Shown: one piece after another, positions 53,701 through 62,975 of the stretch
Position numbering within the stretch: the stretch's first letter is position 1
Layout of the letters: each line of letters starts with the position of its first letter
NCBI GenBank assembly: GCA_001939145.1
Contig: LSRX01001580.1
Location: 19,319-83,318, forward strand
Direction: 5' to 3'
Source of the DNA: Symbiodinium microadriaticum
Lineage: Eukaryota; Sar; Dinophyceae; Suessiales; Symbiodiniaceae
DNA length: 64,000 nucleotides
Position numbers and translations under genes: made by a program
Notes under the pieces: generated by a model
Databases searched by the model: none
Told to the model about the DNA's origin: nothing
What the model saw: the letters and a program-made list of their open reading frames with translations, nothing else

Positions 53701-55690
53701 CTTTTGGTTTTCCAGGATCTGGGGAAGAAAGTGTCAGTCTGAAGTCCAGAAGAGGACGCTAGCAAGCGACCGGCCAGTCAGGCATGTTGAAGCCAAGAAA
53801 CCTGCCCTGAGTCTATAGACTAATTACAGCGTGAACCCTGAAACACCTGAGCCAAGCTACAAAACCCTATAAATCCTAGAAACCCTAAACCCCAAACCCA
53901 CTTCCGCCCATGAACAGTGCAGCATGGTACGTGCCAACCATGAAACCCTGGGAATCCTGGCCTGTCCTACTGGTACCCAACCACCTATCAGAGGCCTGAC
54001 CAGCAAAGGTTTCTTGCTGGCCATCACTGACTATGGCGTGGCATGTGCCATTGCCGTCCTTGTCATTGTCGGCAGAGGAGATTTCAGCACTATTGACAGC
54101 AAAAGCAGCAGCAGCAGCAGCAATGGCGCCGCAGGATCGTAGTACTTATCGTACTTGTCAATTAAAAGCCTTCCGTGTGTCATAACCAACTCGTGTGGTC
54201 GTCGTCGAGTTCACTGCACTCTTGAAACGTGTCGTCGTGGTCGTCGTCGTCGTCGCCGCCGTCAGAAGCATTAGCAGCAGCCACAGCAGCAGATGCAGCT
54301 ACACGGCAACCACCACAAACGTGATCTCAAGCAGACAGCGAAACCCGATCTGAAAACAACAACAACTTAATTCCAAACAGAAACTTCATACGCGTGTAAA
54401 CATCAGAACGACAGACTCTGCAGCATAGCGCATGTATGTATGTATGTATGTACATATATATATATATATATATATATGCAACTATCAAGTAGGCTGATTG
54501 CAACAACAGTGTGGAGTTTAGCCTTGCCCCGTCTCCTCCTGGACCCCTGCACAGTCTGCCCTCTCACGGCAGATGTGGAAACCTGGAGGCTCTCGGTGTA
54601 ACATGTGCCAGTGAAGCAGGGTGCTTACGTTATGCTGGCAGTGAATTTGCAAAGCTTTCCGTCAAAGGCTTGACTCAGCGGCCACGACTAGACTAAGGGT
54701 AAACTTGCCCTAAACCTTGCATCTTGATTCTGAAGCCCAGCCGGGCTTGCTGAGTTCGGTCCCACTGCCGGCTGTGTCAAATGACTAGTGAGCCTATACA
54801 CGGGTTAAAGCAACCGTAGCACCGCTGACATACATGGATTCCCAACCAGCCCTCCTAGCCCTGACTGCAGCTTTAAGAGATTCAGGTGGATCCTGGCTTT
54901 CCCAGAACCTTAGTATCCCAGCTGATGACCTGTCACCCCGAAGTCCATCACTCCGCCCCCTAAACCCTAAACCCAAAATCCTAAGCCCAAAAGCCTGAGG
55001 CCTAAACCCTGAATCCTAAACCTAAACCCAAAATCCTAAACCTAAACATGGAGGCAAAGGCTCTGAAGCATCCCAAATCTTCGAGGACCCGGCACTCGCT
55101 TAGGGAAGGCAGCGTCTTCCAGCGGAACAGTCCTTCCCTAAACCCTAAGCCCTAAACCTTATTACATCCTAACCCCTAAACCCTATAAACTCTGTGCGAA
55201 GGAATTTGGCATGCCCACAGCAGAGCGGAACACCTGCAAAGCAAGACCGAAAAAGCTCGCCTTGCACGAAGGATTTGCACTTCAAAGGGTTCCAACCAAG
55301 TTCATCCAGAACGTGCAGCTGCAGGCCAATTCAGAAGCCGCCCCGAACAGGCGCACATGCTTACCTGTCACACCCAATCTGGATACAGTGTGTCCAAACC
55401 ACTGGAAAATTCAGAACGCAACGATGAGTTGTTTCAGACGTGGACTGGGTTTCAAGTTGAGTTCAACTTAGCCTGAAATAGAAAACACACGTGAATGTAT
55501 GTCAACCTGAGTTCCTACAAAACTGCACTCACACAAAGCAATACTTTTTTCCGAATGCCAAATCTGCCAAAAATGCATAATGGTTGAGATAGGATTGTTG
55601 ACCCTTACTAAACCCTAAACACCCATTTATTAAACCCTAATTCAACCCCAAACCCTAAACCCAAATTAAACCGTAAACCCTCAACCCTAC
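53700..55690. other. No confident gene; simple repeats
   Basis: AGC repeats at 54102-54122, GTC repeats at 54200-54265, ATGT/AT microsatellite at 54432-54478, and telomere-like blocks at 53880-53900, 54958-55050, 55135-55190 and 55605-55690. Open frames near 55194-55470 (plus) are unsupported. Confidence 0.45.
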
Positions 55691-55820
55691 GGAAATCCTG
55701 AACCCAGAGAGGGTCTTCAGCTCTGGGTCCCGAAGACATAAGGCTCGGTCCTGAAACCTCGGTGGGGACCCAGCACGTGTCGTCCACCACGTCCACCGTG
55801 AGCTGCGCTACTGGCAGGAC
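55691..55820 (-). CDS. Exon of right-hand gene
   Basis: CCCCAAG|G acceptor and GTAGGG donor. Reads VLPVAQLTVDVVDDTCWVPT, EVSGPSLMSSGPRAEDPLWV, QDF. It follows the exon at 55918-56021 in phase 0. GC-rich codons. Product unknown. Confidence 0.75.
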
Positions 55821-55917
55821 CTTGGGGTTTAGGGTATAGGGTTTAGAGGGTTTAGGGTTGAGGGGGGAATCGCAAGCCTCCAACCCCCAAACTGAAACTC
55901 CACACCAGGACCAAGAC

Positions 55918-56021
55918 CTTTCGGAAGTCAGCGGGACTACTGTCTTGGCTTCGTGTGCAAGGTGACCGCATTGCGTAACTAAACGCACCAACATGCACCA
56001 ACACAGAAATTCGGTGAAATC
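55918..56021 (-). CDS. Exon of right-hand gene
   Basis: GCGTTGCAG|G acceptor, AAG|GTCTTGG donor. Reads FHRISVLVHVGAFSYAMRSP then CTRSQDSSPADFRK. The 97-nt intron after it is largely TTTAGGG-like. Confidence 0.7.
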
Positions 56022-56124
56022 CTGCAACGCCCTGGAACCCTCAACCGAAACACCAAAACCCACGTCTCCTTAGGCATCCAAACTTGTAGGGTGTAGGGTT
56101 TAGGATACCTGCGTGAAGCCCAAC

Positions 56125-56209
56125 CCTTGTCTTGGGCAGTCCTCTTTCCCAGGCCTTGTCGTACAATTGGCCGCCGAGCGCGACGCTGCAGTTGATCTGA
56201 GCCATGGAA
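56125..56209 (-). CDS. Exon of right-hand gene
   Basis: GTGCAG acceptor after a T-rich tract; AGG|GTTGGG donor. The phase chain favours FHGSDQLQRRARRPIVRQGL. Another frame (SMAQINCSVALGGQLYDKAW) looks equally protein-like, so the frame is not settled. Confidence 0.55.
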
Positions 56210-56284
56210 CTGCACGTAATCGAGAATGACTTGGCAAAAGATCACAAACAACACAGTCATCAGCATACAAACTTTAAATGTCAC

Positions 56285-56386
56285 CTGCATCAGGTTTCCA
56301 TCGTCCCGGCCGGCAGTACTGGCCTCACAGAGACCCCCAAAGATGCATCCCAAGTAAACGGCTCCCAATCGACAAGCCCCCACAAG
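56285..56386 (-). CDS. Exon of right-hand gene
   Basis: CCGCTAG acceptor and CAG|GTGACA donor: VGACRLGAVYLGCIFGGLCE then ASTAGRDDGNLMQ. The 75-nt sequence after it, which would translate as a membrane helix, is an intron. Confidence 0.6.
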
Positions 56387-56399
56387 CTAGCGGAAAAGA

Positions 56400-57454
56400 A
56401 GCAACCCGAATCCCTTTGAACCCTAAACAACCTAAACTCTAAGCCCCAATGTTAAACCCTAAACTTAAGCCCTAAACAAAGTAAAGGAAGCAAGTGAGAA
56501 CTGGAGTCAGGCTACGCGCAAAAACCGACAATCAGGACATCTCAACCCCCCAAACTCCAAACCCTTTGCTAGAAACACTGGCACATACTGGCACCTTTTT
56601 CATCAAATCGAGAGTTTAGGGTTAAGGGTTTAGAGGGTTTATAGGGTTTAGCCATTAGGGTTTTTAGGCTGTAGGCCCCCGACCTGTATTCTTCCGCGGC
56701 CCTCAGCCGAAAGGTCTAAGGCGGAAGTGCCTGGCACTCCGCGGACAACGGACGCTGCTTCTTGGAGGAGGTATCTGAAAGAGGCAGTCATGCTATGGCT
56801 TTAGGGTTTAGGGTGTAAGGTTTAGGGTTTCACTCTAAACCCTAAACCCCAAACCTAAGTTAAACCCTAAACATCCCTAAACGCGCAATCCCTAAACCCG
56901 CAGGGTTTCGGAAGATCAGGGCTTAGATTTTAGGCAGGGTTTAGGGCTATGCGCATCCAAATCGCTCGGGACACAGCAAGATGCTCCAAGTTTATCTTGA
57001 CGGTCTATGAAGAGTTTCGGTTGAGGCCTGCAGGTTTCCTAAACCCTAAACCCTATATCTTGACCTTGGCCATTTCGGCGCGAGGTGCCGAAGACTTAGC
57101 CACATAGCATCTGTAGCTTCAGTGGAACCGAGAGGAAAAAGTGGAGCAAGGATAGTGGATGAGCACCAAACACGTCCACAAGATCAGTCAACTCGCAAGC
57201 CCTGTCCAGAGAACCAAATCATGAAGCACCCTAAACCCTAAACCCTTAACCTAAACCCTAAACAAGAGCTCCAGCCCGCGGGGCACCAGACGCGAGTCCA
57301 GACGAAGCGTCCAAGTTAAAGGCCACCTCGGGCCAGCAGAATCCAAGGGTTCAAGGTTATCGGGTTTAAGATTTAGGGTTTGTTGTTTATTGGGCTCAGG
57401 GTTTCGGAATAATGACATTGGATCATCGATCTTAGAGCTGTGCCCTAAGGTGTG

Positions 57455-57492
<38 letters not shown>

Positions 57493-57590
57493 TTATACAT
57501 ATATATATATATATATTACATACGTATATGTACTATACTACACTCTTCTGAAATTTGGTCCAAGAAGCCATATGGAGTAGGGTCTTTAGG
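56400..57590. other. No supported gene; telomere-like and AT repeats
   Basis: Telomere-like blocks at 56420-56475, 56610-56665, 56800-56910 and 57225-57270, then an (AT)n microsatellite at 57453-57530. Confidence 0.5.
57453..57530. repeat. (AT)n microsatellite
   Basis: TATATA runs on both sides of GATTATAC, forming a weak palindrome. Confidence 0.95.
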
Positions 57591-57734
57591 TCCTAAATCC
57601 ATAAGAATAGTATATGTGCCCTAAACCCTACACCTTTTCGGGGAGACTTTAGGGACCACCTGGGCCGAGCTGGAAAGTCACAGGTGCACTGGGTGCACTG
57701 CACAAAACCGACCACCATCAAGCTTCCTAAAACT

Positions 57735-57860
57735 GTAGGCAGGCTCATCCCGAAAGCCTTGTTCTTGCAGGCCCGCCTTTCCCTCACGGGTGATGTCACC
57801 AGTGCTCCGGGACCAAGCATACGTAGCATTGCTGCCGTCGCGGCACTGTACGTCCAAAAT
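57735..57860 (-). CDS. Candidate exon of right-hand gene
   Basis: CTCCTGGTGCAG acceptor; frame ILDVQCRDGSNATYAWSRST then GDITREGKAGLQEQ. A second frame (GFVQCTQCTCDFPARPRW) is also attractive, so two overlapping models remain. Confidence 0.5.
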
Positions 57861-57931
57861 CTGCACCAGGAGGCTGCAAGTTCTCAAGTTGTGACATGAA
57901 ACCCAAAACTTACGGACTGCTTGGATCTCTT

Positions 57932-58013
57932 TCCCTAACTACCCAGGTACCTACAAAATAGGGCCCTAGAGGCTCTGGTACCCTATACAGTAGGTACCTG
58001 AAGGGTTAGGGTT
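57932..58013. repeat. GGTACC foldback, copy 6
   Basis: CCCAGGTACCTACAAAATAGGG...GGCTCTGGTACCCTATACAGTAGGTACCTG, with GGGTTAGGGTTT outside. Confidence 0.85.
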
Positions 58014-58034
58014 TGGCCTGCCACTATTTCCGCC

Positions 58035-58235
58035 CAACCCAAAATGTCATAGGTAGTGCTTCGCAGTCTAAGAGCGTGGACAGATATGGACGGCACATGT
58101 GAGGCTGCCAGGGGGCCTCCGGGGCTATGGCAGGCGTGACAGCGAACCGTGCACCCGAGGAGATGTTCTCCAGGATGGGATACTCCAGGGACAGGTCCTC
58201 AGGAGCCTCTGGCTTAAAGGCTTTCACGGCTTTTT
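58035..58235 (-). CDS. Exon of right-hand gene
   Basis: Frame AVKAFKPEAPEDLSLEYPIL, ENISSGARFAVTPAIAPEAP, WQPHMCRPYLSTLLDCEALP. Clear coding character with GC-rich codons. The acceptor is probably TTGAAAAAG; the donor is near TTTTGG|GTTGGG. Confidence 0.65.
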
Positions 58236-58289
58236 CAAGGGTGGAGGGAGGGTACAGGGTAGGATTTGGGGTGTAAAACACACGCCGAA

Positions 58290-58350
58290 TATACCATCAA
58301 TATACAAAAAACACCATCAACATACAAAGATACCATCAACATACAAACAA
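58290..58350. repeat. Tandem CACCATCAACATACAAA
   Basis: Three to four imperfect 20-nt units. Confidence 0.85.
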
Positions 58351-58559
58351 GAACGCTGCCAACATTAATACGGACGGCCCTAATCCCTCAAAGGAGCCGA
58401 AGTCCTAGCCCCAAGCCTCTGAAACGCTACATCCCCAAAGCTAGAAACCTTTTCATAGATTTGAAACCCCCCAAACCTCAAAACCTGAGCCCTCAAAGCC
58501 TGAAGCCTCGAAGGCCTTTGAATTGTTTAGTATCCCACAAATGACGCACCAATTCCCAA

Positions 58560-58990
58560 AACAATGCGGAAAACATATGAAAAAAACCACACAGAATACG
58601 GGAAAAACCAAAACCATAGGAAAAAAAACATACAACAATACAAACAGTTAACGACAAACAACACTCAAAAAAACAAGCTTGCGATTGAAACCAAACCCTC
58701 ACCTGTGGTTGCAGAACTGTGGCGCATCTACGCAGAATTTCCCGAAGAGTGGCCCGGTCAGCCGTGAAGAAAACTTATCGAATCAATTCACTTCCAGCAG
58801 CAGGAAGACACGCGGTATGTTGCAGAACGTCTGGGGAAGACATCCTCTACTCTTTATGCTTTCTGGTATGTTTTCGTATGATCATGGATTTTTCTGTTAT
58901 ATTTTGGGTATGTTTTCGCAGTCTTCTTTATGTTTTCGTATGTTCCTGTATGTTTGCGTATGTTCTTGTATGTTTTCGTATGTTCGGGAT
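58560..58990. repeat. GAAAACATA / TATGTTTTC inverted minisatellites
   Basis: 58560-58640 is A-rich with GAAAACATA units. 58858-58990 is the complementary (G)TATGTTTTCG unit repeated about ten times. The two face each other across about 200 bp. Confidence 0.75.
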
Positions 58991-59194
58991 TTTTCGAATC
59001 CCAAGAAACTACCTTCTATGAATATACCCTGAACGCCTTAAATGTGCAGCTTTCTGATGGACAACGTAGGCCACGCGGAGGGATCACAATGGCAAAGCCA
59101 AGACTGCCAATGAACCGAATCTCCGGGCTCCCAGCCACCGCGAACCATGCGGGGTTTGGGGTTTAGGGTTGCGCCCTTGACTAAGACCGCCTTT

Positions 59195-59366
59195 CATCGT
59201 CCCAACAACACATCTTATATTCAGTGGCTATAGTTTCTAGTGGGGAATCCGAAGTGCACATGACACCAACAAGCCTTGCTGTGCCAAACGAGGACATGAA
59301 CGAAAACATATCCGCTGCAAAATGGCCGTGAAGCTTCTGGCGCACCAAGGATTCATCTCTTCTCAT
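59195..59366 (-). CDS. Candidate exon of right-hand gene
   Basis: Frame LVRQKLHGHFAADMFSFMSS, FGTARLVGVMCTSDSPLETI, ATEYKMCCWDDER. The C...Y-x-M-C-C echoes the YNFTCC module. Junctions not fixed. Confidence 0.5.
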
Positions 59367-59609
59367 TAATTGCCAGAGGTTCTCTTAATCACTGGGGATT
59401 CCTGTCACAATGACCTCTAAATAGCTTGTAACCCTAAACCCCAAACCCTTGCCTCGGACCAGCGGAAGCCAGGGAGATACTCCTGGAGAGGCTGCCCGCA
59501 AAAACGAGCAACACCGCCCTCATCACACTTTCACGGGAATCTGTCTTGGGGGGTCTTATGATTGGAGCTTCCGATGCAGCCGCAAGTACACCCTGGTAGG
59601 CAGATTAGG

Positions 59610-59792
59610 CAGGGTTAGAAATCAAGGAACACAAAGGCGCCAGACCGGCAGCCCAGCCTGTAGCGGTGAGACCTCCAGCGCCACCCCAACGCGGCCCTGA
59701 AGCACTGGCACCTGCCGACCACTGACTGTTTTGGTCGGGATCTGACATCAGCGGCCTCCCGCCCCTTGGCAAAGGAACCTTGCGCATTCCTG
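59610..59792 (-). CDS. Candidate exon
   Basis: CTGCCTTTAG acceptor; frame AGMRKVPLPRGGRPLMSDPD then WSAGASASGPRWGGAGGLTA. Gly/Pro-rich linker. Overlapping frames are open. Confidence 0.4.
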
Positions 59793-60781
59793 CCATCTAA
59801 AGGCAGAGAAACAAAGCCGCCCAAAAATGTCAAGCTAAAGCCCTGAGCCCCACATCTAGGACGGAGGCCTTGTAGGCACCTGCTTTCCAAAGACGTCCCT
59901 GCACAGCCGCTCGGAGGTGCAGCTGCTTGGGGATTAAGTTTCGGAAATTGAGACCTGGGTTTTAGGGTTTTTGCGTTTATATGGGTTTGATAAGGTTAAG
60001 GGCTTAGGGTTTGGCAGGTTGATCAGGTCGCAAAGTCCTTGCGTGCAAGCAAAGGGAGCTGCCGGAACAGTCTGGTCTCTTGTGCTGAGGGGTTCTAGAG
60101 CGGTTTAGGGTTTAAGGTTTAGGGCTTAGGGTTTAGGGTTTGGGGCTTAGGGTTTACGGCTTAGGGCTAGCATTCTACGGGTATGTGATGCAGAGAAATT
60201 TGAGGTCTGCCCACAACAAACCCAAAATATACACTCACTCGAATTCCTACGGAGCGCGTTGAATTTCTCACCAGAAAGCTGAGTATAAATCACACCTATA
60301 CACCCTAGACTCCAAACCCTAAACACCTCATATCCGTGCACTCAAAGATTCGATGGTCTCAAAGATTGCTGAATTCTCTCCACTTTGCCTCCGCTGACTC
60401 AGGCGAGGCCAATCTTTAGACTTGCGTGCATCCAAGAATGTGATGTAGGGTTTAGGGTTTAGGGTTTAAGCCCTGAACCCTAAACCGTATACCATGCGAA
60501 GTTGAGCGAAGCATCCGTCCAACCAGATCCGCTGACATTCCGTGCATTTCGTGGCTTCTCACAGCTTTGCCAGCTGCGAAGTTCATCTCTCGTTCTTGAA
60601 GAACACATCTGACACTTCTACTGGCATTTCAGTATGGTATGCCAGCTCAGGGATTTACACAATCGCAGGTTTAGAGTTTAGGGTTTGGGGTTCCGCGTAG
60701 TCTCTGCCAACGGCACATCTCCCTAGCAGACATAGTGGCTCGAGGAACCGGCAGCCGCACCTCAAATCTAAGGCAAACGAA

Positions 60782-60851
60782 CCCTAAGGGTCCATATATT
60801 ATGCCACTATGGCCTCATGCCATTATAATCGTAAATATTGGACCCTTAGGG
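60782..60851. repeat. Foldback element, 13-bp CCCTAAGGGTCCA ends
   Basis: Perfect inverted ends at 60782-60794 and 60839-60851; 70 bp in all, with an imperfect palindromic centre (CCACTATGG). Confidence 0.85.
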
Positions 60852-60939
60852 GAAAACAGGCCCGAAGACTGCGATGGGCTGATGGCCTTGTCTGCAAAGA
60901 CCCGAAAGGAAGAACGGCAACCGGAATCTACCCCTTAGG

Positions 60940-61010
60940 TGGAGAGGACTCTTATTTTGAGCAATTTGGGCCCCAAGACAGCATTACGGGCATGTTGAGC
61001 CTAAGGGTAC
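60940..61010 (+). repeat. GGGCCCAAA dispersed family, copy f
   Basis: GGACTCTTATTTTGAGCAATTTGGGCCCCAAGACA...TTGAGCCTAAGGG. Confidence 0.75.
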
Positions 61011-61294
61011 CTCAGCGTAAGGCAATAGCTCGGATGTGACCTTAAGGAGCCATCACAAGACACGGAGAACTATGAAGCAGGGAGACGCCTCGAAGGGAAA
61101 ACGTCGCCTGGAGCCGATCACTGATCCAAAAAAAAGAGGATCACAGAACGAGGCCGTGCCCCCCCAAGCCATGCCCCTAGAACCTAGACCCTAAACCCTG
61201 AACCCGCCCCCCCCCCCCGCCCAGCCTGGGCGACGGTGAAGCTGGTGGATTGCTCGCCATCCACCTCCCGCTTCCTGGTTCAAAGGGCCGTTCT

Positions 61295-61565
61295 GGTTGA
61301 GGGCTTTAAGGTTTAGGGTTTAGTTTAGGGTTTAGGGTTGAGGGCTAAGGGTTCAGTGTTTTGAGGGTTTTTGTGTTAGGGTTGTTTAAATCTTTCGGGT
61401 TCAGGGTTCAGTCTTCAGGGTTGAGGCTTGAAGGTTCAGGGTTTAGGGTTCAGAAGTCTGTAATTTCAGTGCTTAGGGTTTAGGGTTTAAGGTTCAGGGT
61501 TGGGTTCAGGATTATAGGGTTTCAGGTTTCAGGGTTTAGAGTTCAGGCCTTATAGGGTTTAGGGT
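61295..61565. repeat. Dense TTTAGGG/TTCAGGG array
   Basis: Mixed TTTAGGG and TTCAGGG units, about 25 in number. The TTCAGGG variant dominates the middle, suggesting local amplification. Confidence 0.9.
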
Positions 61566-62011
61566 TCCTGCTGCAAGCAAAGACGGAGAGATGCCTGCGA
61601 CGGCCTTTGTAGCGGACTTGCTCTGCCGAAACCTCGCAAGGCATGCCAGGCTTCGGTTCGATGCGTGAAGTTTGAAGGGGCCAGGTAAGGGTTTAGAGTC
61701 TAGAGTTTAGGGCTTAGGGTTTAAAACTTTAGGGTTCAGGGCTTGGGGTTTAGGGTTTTTTCTATTTCGGGTTTAGGGTTTAGGGCATATGGCATGCAGG
61801 TGCCGTAAGCTGATGGAGGACAAAGGATTATCATGGCTCTGGACCCTGAGCAGCCTAGGCGGTAACGAAACCGGAGAAGCGTTGGAAGGCTCTTTGAAAC
61901 CTTGGAGTCAAAGTTAGTAAGATGGCCTGCAGCAAAACTTTAAGAAGCCGTTAACTTCAAACTGCCCGTTTCTTGGTGTCCCTGTGTCCGGTGGCATTAA
62001 AGAAGCCACCA

Positions 62012-62127
62012 CTTGGAAGCTCATGGGTGGTTATAACTCGGGTTATAAGTAGGATAACCCCCATTAAAATTATAACCTTCATTTAGGGTACTTATATCCC
62101 TACTTAGAACATCTATGAGCTTCCAAG
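62012..62127. repeat. Foldback element, 13-bp CTTGGAAGCTCAT ends
   Basis: Inverted ends at 62012-62024 and 62115-62127; the 116-bp interior is AT-rich with GGTTATAA duplications. No obvious target-site duplication. Confidence 0.8.
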
Positions 62128-62401
62128 CATGGAAGGAAGTTCGGCGGGACCGGTCCTGCTGAAACCCGAGCCTGGCACTGGCAGGAGGGCACGCCAGAGC
62201 CATACAGCGAAGGCCCCTGCACCTCAAGCGACTTGTAAGTAGTAGCGTGTTGAGTTTCTGTTCGGAGTCTGGAGGTGCGAGACAGTCGAATAAGGTATTG
62301 GTCTATTCTGTCTCACCTTGTACAGCAGCTATGGAAACACCACTTCTAAGGATTCAGAACCTCGCAAATCACAGCTCTCTGCGGGATGCATGTGGTTATC
62401 C

Positions 62402-62480
62402 CTGACCCCCCCAGGTACCTACTATGTAGGGCGCTAGGGGCTCTGGTACCCTATATAGTAGGTACCTGGGGGTTTAGGGT
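62402..62480. repeat. GGTACC foldback, copy 7 (best preserved)
   Basis: CCCCCCAGGTACCTACTATGTAGGG...GGGCTCTGGTACCCTATATAGTAGGTACCTGGGGG. Arms pair over about 25 bp with one or two mismatches. Confidence 0.9.
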
Positions 62481-62589
62481 ATACTGTCACTCAGAGACCT
62501 ACTTCGTCAAGCCAGGCACATCCTACCCTGCACAGCACCACACCCTGCTGTTCGCTGGAAGGCTGTTAGTCGATCCCTATATTATCATA

Positions 62590-62746
62590 AAACATTTTTC
62601 ATATTTATATAATATTGTAGTATTTTTAAAGGTATATACAGACATCAGAAAAATATGTGTGTGTATATATATATATATAGCGCTAAATAGAATGTAAGCT
62701 CTAAAGAATAAATATTTGCATAAAAGCACACACACACACAGTTAGT

Positions 62747-62778
<32 letters not shown>

Positions 62779-62820
62779 TATGTATTAACATTTATTTAAA
62801 TTTATTTGTATATATCATGT
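62590..62820. repeat. AT-rich region with (AT)n and (CA)n
   Basis: About 230 bp at very low GC, with two (TA)n runs and (CA)n at 62728-62742. Lies just beyond the end of the right-edge exon in the coding direction. Confidence 0.9.
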
Positions 62821-62975
62821 ACCAAGCCCTTCGACCTCCGGAGGTGTCGACAGCGGCCCGGCCACGAGCGTGCTGTTCGGCAGCATCCGAAGCCACCTGG
62901 CGCTTTGATGTCACGTGCTTTGGAGGATTAAGCCGGGTTTAGGGTTTAAATTAAGTGTTTCGGAAACACAAGCTG

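Larger units (their letters stand above)
59940..62010. other. No supported gene; repeat-rich
   Basis: Telomere-like arrays at 60100-60170, 60450-60480, 61295-61565 and 61690-61790, two foldback/dispersed elements at 60782-61010, and a poly-C run at 61208. No exon with junctions recognised. Confidence 0.5.

Noticed and set aside
56210-56284. Apparent transmembrane helix (VCMLMTVLFVIFCQVILDYV) on the minus strand
   Set aside because: The segment begins CAG|GTGACA, is T-rich and ends GTGCAG. It is a 75-nt intron whose translation is hydrophobic by composition.
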